Assembly (NCBI GenBank): GCA_963759115.1
Contig: CAVWXT010000004.1
Coordinates: forward strand, 137,932 to 201,931
DNA from: CAVWXT01 sp963759115
GTDB lineage: Bacteria > Planctomycetota > Planctomycetia > Pirellulales > Thermoguttaceae
Direction of reading: 5' to 3'
DNA length: 64,000 bases
The first letter of the stretch is position 1, and each line of letters starts with the position of its first letter. The notes below the pieces were generated by a model, which worked only from the letters and a program-made list of their open reading frames with translations, searched no databases and was not told where the DNA came from. The position numbers were made by a program, and so were the translations under genes. Positions 56,557-64,000 of this stretch are shown piece after piece.

Positions 56557-56795
56557 CGCTTGTATTTCTGGTAGCTCTCTAACGCGGGATCATTGGCGTC
56601 ATCTTCGGCCATGATCGCGCTGACGAAGGGATAAAACGCCGAGGGCTCAGCCTCGCTGTCATCGTAGAGCAAACGCCTCATTTTCTCGTAGGCATCCTTC
56701 CGCAAAACGACACATTCTTCCCCCACTTCCATAGGAATGATGGGGACTGTAGCCCCTTTGCGGATCGCCTGCACCTGTTCGCTCGTGAATTCCAT
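56553..56795 (-). CDS. Antitoxin partner of the MazF/PemK toxin
   Basis: An 80-residue protein upstream of the toxin and overlapping it (ATGA). It reads MEFTSEQVQAIRKGATVPIIPMEVGEECVVLRKDAYEKMRRLLYDDSE; the centre resembles the short linear motif plus helix of antitoxins that plug the toxin surface (VVLRKDAYEKMRRLL is Phd/YefM-like in pattern). The start ATG at 56795 is preceded by GGAGG about ten bases upstream. It probably autoregulates the operon with the toxin. Confidence 0.75.
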   Translation of the reverse strand: MEFTSEQVQAIRKGATVPIIPMEVGEECVVLRKDAYEKMRRLLYDDSEAEPSAFYPFVSAIMAEDDANDPALESYQKYKR

Positions 56796-56975
56796 AACGC
56801 GCCTCCAACCCGATCCTAAACGAGGATTGCAGTTCTGACAAGCTTCTTTCCAATACGCATGTCTGCCAAAATGACATGCCGCAATGGTCCTCCAGCAGCA
56901 TGCCTGGCAAGGCGGCACCATTCGTAGCGTCGCAACCCCTTGTGCCGCAATGAGTTGAGCCACACCATCATCTCT

Positions 56976-56992
56976 TTGGCACACCGCTTGCA
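56976..56992 (+). promoter_or_regulatory. Sigma-54 (-24/-12) promoter upstream of groEL1
   Basis: TTGGCACACCGCTTGCA has TTGGCAC, then TTGCA, with the GG and GC doublets 12 bp apart as sigma-54 requires. It lies 95 bp before the groEL1 start codon on the same strand. The match differs from the consensus YTGGCACGNNNNTTGCW at one position. No CIRCE inverted repeat was found here. Confidence 0.6.
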
Positions 56993-57086
56993 TTAAACCT
57001 CGCCAAACCGCGCGCGGCTGCCAAATCGGGGCCGCGCTATGCGGCCGTTTAGTCCGCAGAAAGCCAGCAACAGGAGGGTATCCGCT

Positions 57087-58771
<1,685 letters not shown>

Positions 58772-58862
58772 CACGCGTTTGGCCGCACGTTGGGGTGGCA
58801 GTACAACTGCCGCAACGATGTCCGACGACGCTGTGGGAACACAACGAAACGGGAAAGTTACT

Positions 58863-59204
58863 ATGCTGCAACTAACTGAACCGGCGTTTCGCCACATCGA
58901 CAACGGCCAGTGGGAAAGGAAGCAGGGCGTTATTTTCCCCGACCATGGGCCGCTTTCAGATGACCTCCGCGGGAGGCTTATGGTCGCCCTGGCCAAAACT
59001 GCCGGAATCCCGCCCGTTAAAGTGCATAACCCGTTGGGGAGGCCTCTTGGCATCGCGCAGGGACCGTCCGGGTGCGTAATAATGTTGCGTCTGACGGCTT
59101 CTTTCCCGTCAAAGGAAGAGGCGCAGTCAGGTGACGTGGACTCAGCTTTCAGCGGCACGCTTGAGCGATTGGACCGCACATTTGAGACCATAATTAACGG
59201 GTAA
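58863..59204 (+). CDS. Hypothetical protein between groEL1 and groES
   Basis: A 113-residue product starting MLQLTEPAFRHIDNGQWERKQGVIFPDHGPLSDDLRGRLMVALAKTAGIPPVKVHNPLGRPLG, ending ERLDRTFETIING. It is soluble, mixed alpha/beta; no family recognised. An alternative start is ATG 58818. It interrupts the otherwise expected groEL/groES pairing. Small hairpins with GGTGGCA/TGCC arms flank it on both sides (58794-58813 and 59220-59240). Confidence 0.5.
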   Translation: MLQLTEPAFRHIDNGQWERKQGVIFPDHGPLSDDLRGRLMVALAKTAGIPPVKVHNPLGRPLGIAQGPSGCVIMLRLTASFPSKEEAQSGDVDSAFSGTLERLDRTFETIING

Positions 59205-59302
59205 CCCATAGCCCGTGTTTGGGTGGCAACATAAATGCCACGTCAGCAAAATCTAACTAACAGCCAACAAACCAGTTTATGTTTTCTGCAAGGAAACGGA
59301 CA

Positions 59303-59602
59303 ATGAAAGAAATCAACTTGAGGCCTTTGGATGATCGCGTCGTCGTGGAACCGATGGAGGCGGAAGAAATGACCGCCGGGGGCATCGTGCTGCCCGACAC
59401 GGCCAAGGAAAAGCCCCAGCGCGGCACGGTGTTGGCCGTGGGGCCCGGCAAGCTGTTGGATAGCGGCGAGCGCGGCAAGCTGTCGGTGGCCGTCGGCGAC
59501 GAGGTGATTTACGGCAAGTATAGCGGCAGCGAGATTGAAATCGACGGCCGCGAAGTGAAGATCGTCCGCGAGTCCGACATTCTGGCCAAGGTTGTCAAGT
59601 AA
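59303..59602 (+). CDS. groES: Co-chaperonin GroES
   Basis: A 99-residue protein, the usual length. It reads INLRPLDDRVVVEPMEAEEMTAGGIVLPDTAKEKPQRGTVLAVGPG, with the mobile loop EEMTAGGIVLPDTA that contacts GroEL, and the closing YSGSEIEIDGREVKIVRESDILAKV. AAGGAAACGG precedes the ATG. It caps the GroEL ring in the folding cycle. It is followed 131 bp later by groEL2, with an inverted repeat between. Confidence 0.97.
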   Translation: MKEINLRPLDDRVVVEPMEAEEMTAGGIVLPDTAKEKPQRGTVLAVGPGKLLDSGERGKLSVAVGDEVIYGKYSGSEIEIDGREVKIVRESDILAKVVK

Positions 59603-59633
59603 CTAACAAGGGATTAGGGATTGGAGATTAGTT

Positions 59634-59691
59634 GCAGGGTGCGTGAAACGCACCAATCTCGATTGCTTATGGTGCGTTTCACGCACCCTAC
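59634..59691. repeat. GTAGGGTGCGT inverted repeat, copy between groES and groEL2
   Basis: Begins GCAGGGTGCGTGAAACGCACC and ends GGTGCGTTTCACGCACCCTAC; the arms are 20-21 bp with one mismatch at the tip. The same family as the repeat at 19599. In the groES-groEL2 gap it could modulate relative expression of the two chaperonin components. Confidence 0.85.
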
Positions 59692-59733
59692 GGCCCCCAG
59701 CCCCCGACCCCTCAAAACAAGGAACCGCCCACA

Positions 59734-61353
59734 GTGCCCAAACAACTCCTTTACGCACATCATGCCCGCGAACGCATTCTCCGCGGGGTCGAGAAATTGG
59801 CCGACGTAGTGGCCGTGACGTTGGGCCCCACCGGCCGCAACGTGATCCTCAACAAATCCTTCGGCGGGCCCACCGTCACCAAGGACGGCGTGACCGTCAG
59901 CAAAGAGATCGAGCTCGAAGACCGTTTCGAGAACATGGGGGCCAAGCTCGTGAACGAGGTGGCCTCGAAGACCTCCGACGTGGCCGGCGACGGCACCACC
60001 ACCGCCACGGTGCTGGCCCGCGCAATCTTCCGCGAAGGCCTCCGCAACATTGCGGCGGGCAGCAATCCCACGGCCATCCGTCGCGGCATCGAGAGGGCCG
60101 TCGACGCCGCCATCGCGCATCTCAAGACGTTGGCCAAGCCCGTGGCCAGCAAGGAAGAGATGGCCAGCGTGGGGTCCATCAGCGCCAACAACGACCCGAC
60201 CATCGGCAACCTGCTGGCCGAAGCGATGGACAAGGTCGGCAAGGATGGCGTGATCACCGTCGAAGAGGGCAAGACGGCCGACACCACCTACGAGATCGTC
60301 GAAGGGATGCAGTTCGACAAGGGCTACCTGTCGCCCTATTTCATCAACCGCGCCCCCGAGATGGATTGCCTGCTGGAAGACGCCTACATCCTCATCCACG
60401 AGAAGAAACTCGCCAACTTGCGCGACCTCATCCCGCTGTTGGAGAAGGTGATGCAGCGGGGCAAGCCGCTCCTGATCATCTCCGAGGACGTGGAAGGCGA
60501 AGCCCTTACCACCCTGGTGGTCAACAAGCTACGGGGAATTCTGCAGATCTGCGCGGTGAAGGCCCCCGGCTTCGGCGACCGCCGCAAGGCCATGCTGGGC
60601 GACATCGCCATCTTGACCGGCGGCACGGTCATCAGCGAAGACCTGGGCGTGAAGCTGGAGAACGTGGCCCTGGAGCAACTCGGCCGCGCCAAGAAGATCA
60701 CCGTCGACAAGGACGCGACGACGCTGGTCGAGGGCGCCGGCATGCAGGCCGACATCAAAGCCCGCTGCGATCAACTCCGCAGCCAGATCGAAACCACCGA
60801 GAGCGACTACGACCGCGAGAAGTACCAGGAGCGTCTGGCCAAGCTCTGCGGCGGAGTGGCGGTGGTGTCGGTGGGGGCGAGCACCGAGGCCGAGATGAAG
60901 CAGAAGAAGGCCCGCGTGGAAGACGCCCTGCACGCCACCCGCGCCGCGGCCGAAGAAGGCATCGTGCCCGGCGGGGGCGTGGCGTTGCTGCGTTGCCGCG
61001 AGGCGGTCGAGAAGGCCCGCGGCAGCGCCCGCGGCGATGAAAAGATCGGCGTGGACATCGTCCTGCGTTGCCTGGCCATGCCGATCCGGCAAATCGCCGA
61101 CAACTGCGGTATCGACGGCTCGGTGGTCGCCGACGAAGTGAGCCAGAAGCCGACCAATACGGGCTACGACGCCAACGCCGGCAAGTACGTGGACATGTTC
61201 AAGGCGGGCATCATCGACCCCTTGAAGGTCGTCCGCACGGCCCTGCAGAATGCGGCCAGCATCGCCGGGTTGATGCTCACCACCGAGACGATGGTGACCG
61301 ACCTGGACAAGGACGACAAGAAGAAGCGGATGGTGGAGGGAAGCGTCCGGTAG
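59734..61353 (+). CDS. groEL2: Chaperonin GroEL, copy 2
   Basis: A 539-residue intact chaperonin. It contains VTLGPTGRNVILNKSFGGPTVTKDGVTVSKEI, AGDGTTTATVLARAI, VNKLRGILQICAVKAPGFGDRRKAMLGDIA and EEGIVPGGGVALLR. The C-terminus ends DKDDKKKRMVEGSVR and lacks the GGM repeats of copy 1. The start codon GTG follows AAGGAACC. Planctomycetes commonly have several GroELs; a tail difference of this type usually goes with altered cavity properties. Downstream of groES and a hairpin repeat. Confidence 0.97.
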   Translation: MPKQLLYAHHARERILRGVEKLADVVAVTLGPTGRNVILNKSFGGPTVTKDGVTVSKEIELEDRFENMGAKLVNEVASKTSDVAGDGTTTATVLARAIFREGLRNIAAGSNPTAIRRGIERAVDAAIAHLKTLAKPVASKEEMASVGSISANNDPTIGNLLAEAMDKVGKDGVITVEEGKTADTTYEIVEGMQFDKGYLSPYFINRAPEMDCLLEDAYILIHEKKLANLRDLIPLLEKVMQRGKPLLIISEDVEGEALTTLVVNKLRGILQICAVKAPGFGDRRKAMLGDIAILTGGTVISEDLGVKLENVALEQLGRAKKITVDKDATTLVEGAGMQADIKARCDQLRSQIETTESDYDREKYQERLAKLCGGVAVVSVGASTEAEMKQKKARVEDALHATRAAAEEGIVPGGGVALLRCREAVEKARGSARGDEKIGVDIVLRCLAMPIRQIADNCGIDGSVVADEVSQKPTNTGYDANAGKYVDMFKAGIIDPLKVVRTALQNAASIAGLMLTTETMVTDLDKDDKKKRMVEGSVR

Positions 61354-61411
61354 TCGCCGTGGTGCCATTGACACGGTAGCGCGCCCGTGAAAAACCGAAA
61401 TCGGAGGCTCT

Positions 61412-61714
61412 ATGTGCGTTGAACCATGGGTGATCTTTCTTGTTCTCGCGTTAATCGGCACGTTTGCGATTGGAGGCTACTTTTATAAACAGAAGAGCGG
61501 GTACGGCCGTTTCAACACAAGTACGCTATTGCTGCTCGTGGTGGTAGTGTTCTCAGCGTTGCTCTCGGCGGCGGGAAAGTTGGAGAGTAACGCTCTCGCA
61601 AACATTTTCTTTGCGATCGTTGGCTTCGCAGGTGGGCTGCTAACGGGAAAAAGCAGCGAAAAACCACCACAAGGCAAGACCGAGAACACAATACCGCGTG
61701 GCACGGCACCGTAG
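61412..61714 (+). CDS. Small membrane protein, 100 residues
   Basis: Three hydrophobic segments (PWVIFLVLALIGTFAIGGYF, STLLLLVVVVFSALLSAAG, ALANIFFAIVGFAGGLLTG) and a polar C-terminal tail. Codon use is less GC-rich than the chaperonin genes. No family recognised. It lies between groEL2 and dnaJ but is not obviously connected with folding. Confidence 0.55.
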   Translation: MCVEPWVIFLVLALIGTFAIGGYFYKQKSGYGRFNTSTLLLLVVVVFSALLSAAGKLESNALANIFFAIVGFAGGLLTGKSSEKPPQGKTENTIPRGTAP

Positions 61715-61839
61715 ATCAGCAACTAAGTCGGGACCACCCATCGCCATTGGGTGGCCCCGTGTTTTTTGGTGGAATGCTCCAACCGGCGGCGGATTCGCGG
61801 TACAATGAGGTATTCCGGTAAACGCAGTCCAACCCGGCC

Positions 61840-62967
61840 ATGGCAACAATGGCGGAAAAACGCGACTACTACGAAGTCTTGGGCGTGGAACGCAACGCCA
61901 CCGAGGCCCAGATTTCTGAGGCGTATCGCAAGCTCGCGCTCAAGCACCACCCCGACCGCAACCCCGGCGACGACGAGGCCGTGGTCCGGTTCAAGGCGGC
62001 CGCCGAGGCCTTCGAGGTCCTCAGTCACCCCGAGAAACGGGCCAGGTACGACCGCTATGGGCACGCCGGTTTGGAAGGGGGCGGCGCGCCGCACTTCCAC
62101 GACGTATCCGACATCTTCAACGCCTTTGGCGACGTCTTTGGCGAGGGGTTCTTCAGCGACTTGTTCGGCGGCGGTGGGGGGCGGCGAGCCCGCTCGCGCA
62201 AGGGCGGCGACGTCCGCTGCGACGTTACGCTGGACCTGTTCGAGGCCGCCCGCGGCACCTCGAAGGTCGTCCGCTTCATGCGGCACGTGCTCTGCGAGAA
62301 ATGCAGCGGCTCGGGCGCCAAGCCGGGCACTCAGCCGGAAACCTGCCGCTACTGCGGCGGCCAGGGGCGCGTCGTGCAGCAGAGCGGCATCTTCGCCATG
62401 CAGACGACATGCCCCGCGTGCCACGGCCGCGGCCGGACGATCCGCGACCCTTGCGGCGACTGCCGCGGCTCGGGCTACGTGCAGAAAAAAGTCACGCGCA
62501 AGGTCGATATCCCGGCCGGCGTGGACGATCAGACGCGGCTGCGATTGTCGGGGGAAGGCGAGCCGAGTCCCAACGGCGGCCCGGCCGGCGACTGCTACTG
62601 CTTCATCAGCGTCAGCGAACATCCCCTGTTCCAGCGGAAAGGCCAGGACCTGCTCTGCCAGATTCCGATCAGCTATCCGCAGGCGGTGCTGGGGGCGACC
62701 ATCGACGTGCCGACCCTCGACGGCCGCGAAGACATGAGCATTCCGGCGGGTACGCAAAGCGGCGAGGTGTTCACGCTCAAGGGTCGCGGCATGCCCGACC
62801 CGCGGTATCGCGGCCGCGGCAATCTGCACGTGCAGGTCTACATCGAGGTGCCGAAGACGCTCGCCCCCGAACACGAGACGGCCATCCGGCAGTTGGCCGA
62901 GATCGAAAACACCCACGTCAGCCCCACGCGCAAGAGCTTTTTTGAGAAACTGAAGGAGCTGTTCTGA
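61840..62967 (+). CDS. dnaJ: Chaperone DnaJ
   Basis: A 375-residue type I Hsp40. J domain at residues 8-70 with HPD in KLALKHHPDRNPGDD, a Gly/Phe-rich linker (FGDVFGEGFFSDLFGGGGG), four zinc-finger CxxCxGxG motifs (CEKCSGSG, CRYCGGQG, CPACHGRG, CGDCRGSG), and the C-terminal beta-domains ending RKSFFEKLKELF. It recruits DnaK. An in-frame ATG at 61849 is an alternative start. GrpE follows after two bases; DnaK is not in the window. Confidence 0.97.
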   Translation: MATMAEKRDYYEVLGVERNATEAQISEAYRKLALKHHPDRNPGDDEAVVRFKAAAEAFEVLSHPEKRARYDRYGHAGLEGGGAPHFHDVSDIFNAFGDVFGEGFFSDLFGGGGGRRARSRKGGDVRCDVTLDLFEAARGTSKVVRFMRHVLCEKCSGSGAKPGTQPETCRYCGGQGRVVQQSGIFAMQTTCPACHGRGRTIRDPCGDCRGSGYVQKKVTRKVDIPAGVDDQTRLRLSGEGEPSPNGGPAGDCYCFISVSEHPLFQRKGQDLLCQIPISYPQAVLGATIDVPTLDGREDMSIPAGTQSGEVFTLKGRGMPDPRYRGRGNLHVQVYIEVPKTLAPEHETAIRQLAEIENTHVSPTRKSFFEKLKELF

Positions 62968-62969
62968 CC

Positions 62970-63587
62970 GTGACCAAGCACCAACCGAGCGAGCACGACG
63001 TGGAACATCCCGAGGCGGAAGAAGCGAAACCGCAAGCGGCGGATGCGCTCGATACAGGACCGCAAGTGAAAGCTGCGCTCGATGCCAAGCCGCGACCGGC
63101 GGCCGCGCCGGTGGAAACTGCGCCCGCCGCGGAAGACTCCACGGCACAACTCCGCGCCGAGTTGCAGGCCGCCAAGGACCGCGAACTCCGTTGCCATGCC
63201 GAACTGGACAACTACCGCAAACGGGCTGCGCGGGAACTCGAAGAACGCCTCCGCTACGCCAACCTTGGCCTGCTGCGCGACGTGCTGCCGGTGTTGGACA
63301 ACGTGGAGCGGGCGATCCAAGCGGCCCAACAGAATGCCGACGCCGCCGCGCTGTTGGACGGCTTCAAACTCGTACACCAGCAGTTGGAGGCCGTGTTGAG
63401 CCGCCACCACTGCACGCGGATCGAGGCTTTGCACGCGCCCTTCGATCCGCACGTCCATCACGCCGTGATGCAGCAACCCAGCGAAGAACACCCGGCCAAC
63501 ACGGTGCTGATGGTCACGCAGAACGGATACCAGTTGCACGATCGCGTCGTGCGCCCGAGTCAGGTAATCGTGTCGAAACCCACGTGA
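62970..63587 (+). CDS. grpE: Nucleotide exchange factor GrpE
   Basis: A 205-residue protein. A disordered, alanine/proline-rich N-terminus is followed by the long helix (AQLRAELQAAKDRELRCHAELDNYRKRAARELEERLRYANLGLLRDVLPVLDNVERAI) and the beta-domain with PFDPHVHHAVMQQPSEEHPANTVLMVTQNGYQLHDRVVRPSQVIVSK. It releases ADP from DnaK. It starts with GTG (TGACC GTG), two bases after the dnaJ stop, indicating translational coupling. Confidence 0.96.
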   Translation: MTKHQPSEHDVEHPEAEEAKPQAADALDTGPQVKAALDAKPRPAAAPVETAPAAEDSTAQLRAELQAAKDRELRCHAELDNYRKRAARELEERLRYANLGLLRDVLPVLDNVERAIQAAQQNADAAALLDGFKLVHQQLEAVLSRHHCTRIEALHAPFDPHVHHAVMQQPSEEHPANTVLMVTQNGYQLHDRVVRPSQVIVSKPT

Positions 63588-63594
63588 GAGATCC

Positions 63595-63915
63595 ATGCCG
63601 CACTACGATTATATTTGCGACGCTTGCCAGCACGAGTTCGAGCTTTACCAGTCGATCAAGGAAGAGGCCAAGCGGAAGTGCCCCGAATGCGGGCGGCAAA
63701 AGCTCCGCCGGCTGATCGGCCCCGGAGCGGCCATCGTTTTCAAGGGGTCGGGCTTCTACAAGACCGACTACCGCAGCGAGTCGTACAAGAAGGCCGCGGC
63801 CGCCGACAAGACCGGTTCCGACGGCAGCACCAGTTCCGATGGCGCGAAGAAGAAGGAATCCGACGGCGCCAAGAGCAAAGAGAAGAAGGCCAAGAGCGGC
63901 GAGAAGAGTAGCTAG
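63595..63915 (+). CDS. FmdB-family zinc-ribbon protein
   Basis: A 106-residue protein. The N-terminus has the FmdB-type zinc ribbon: MPHYDYICDACQHEFELYQSIKEEAKRKCPECGRQKLRRLIGPGAAIVFKGSGFYKTDYRSE, with two CxxC pairs and the 'GSGFYKTDYR' motif. The C-terminal half is a disordered Lys/Ser/Asp-rich tail. Only seven bases separate it from grpE, so it is part of the chaperone operon. Function in the family is unclear; putative regulatory roles have been suggested for relatives. Confidence 0.88.
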   Translation: MPHYDYICDACQHEFELYQSIKEEAKRKCPECGRQKLRRLIGPGAAIVFKGSGFYKTDYRSESYKKAAAADKTGSDGSTSSDGAKKKESDGAKSKEKKAKSGEKSS

Positions 63916-64000
63916 CACTCGGTACTCAGGTACCAGTACGCAGTACTTTGTACTCAGAGGACGTGAATCTATCGACTGAAAAACGATTTTTGCGACGTTA

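Noticed and set aside
56796..57086. CIRCE (HrcA) operator upstream of groEL1
   Set aside because: No TTAGCACTC-N9-GAGTGCTAA-like inverted repeat is present in the region.
61723..63147. Long minus-strand frame opposite dnaJ and grpE
   Set aside because: Antisense to two clearly identified chaperone genes; no recognisable motif.

Overview
The window is GC-rich (roughly 60-65 % by eye), densely coding bacterial DNA. It looks like a planctomycete of the Pirellulales type. The reasons are many Tat-exported sugar-active proteins, a lipoprotein with the planctomycete-style 'HPTCW' cysteine motif, two GroEL paralogues beside GroES/DnaJ/GrpE, many secreted proteins of unknown function, and numerous dispersed palindromic repeats. 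No tRNA, rRNA or CRISPR array was seen.

Layout. 1-9900: mixed housekeeping and envelope genes (flavin-binding protein fragment, transglutaminase-like protein, YqgE, D-2-hydroxyacid dehydrogenase, ATC-hydrolase-like protein, two ArnT/PMT-type glycosyltransferases, PAP2 phosphatase). 10001-10786: an ORF-less group II intron next to a hairpin repeat. 11109-12515: a DUF5009-type membrane acyltransferase. 12577-16605: a defence locus in which a methyltransferase plus HNH nuclease cassette, on the opposite strand, sits between the two ends of an MmeI-like restriction-methylase gene, followed by an XRE regulator with a 30-bp palindromic operator. 17589-21645: a coupled operon for unsaturated uronides (GH88 hydrolase, cupin, Gfo/Idh/MocA and SDR dehydrogenases). 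21741-36152: TPR protein, sodium/solute symporter, thioredoxin, coiled-coil protein, RsfS-ArgS, secreted proteins, polysaccharide-export lipoprotein. 36266-49842: a glycan-degradation island with two Tat-exported glycosidase-like paralogues, a Tat-exported Gfo/Idh protein and TIM-barrel isomerase, a second DUF5009 protein, and a tandem family of clan GH-A-like glycosidases (a third, decayed copy lies at 32521). 49959-56795: WD40 protein, FloA flotillin, SEC-C/TPR protein, an orphaned DUF433 antitoxin, and a MazEF-type pair. 57087-63915: the chaperone cluster groEL1-hypothetical-groES-groEL2-hypothetical-dnaJ-grpE-fmdB, with a sigma-54-type promoter in front.

Two themes run through the window. 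First, about 25 apparent frameshifts and one in-frame stop interrupt otherwise well-conserved genes, including argS and groEL. Most are single-base changes in or beside short G/C runs, so base-level errors in an uncorrected assembly are more likely than real decay. Frameshifted genes are annotated below over their full span. Second, several families of inverted repeats occupy intergenic spaces, overlap stop codons, or sit in frame inside genes. The most unusual items are the nested restriction-modification locus, the ORF-less intron, and a 118-bp terminal-inverted-repeat element that fits exactly between two convergent stop codons.
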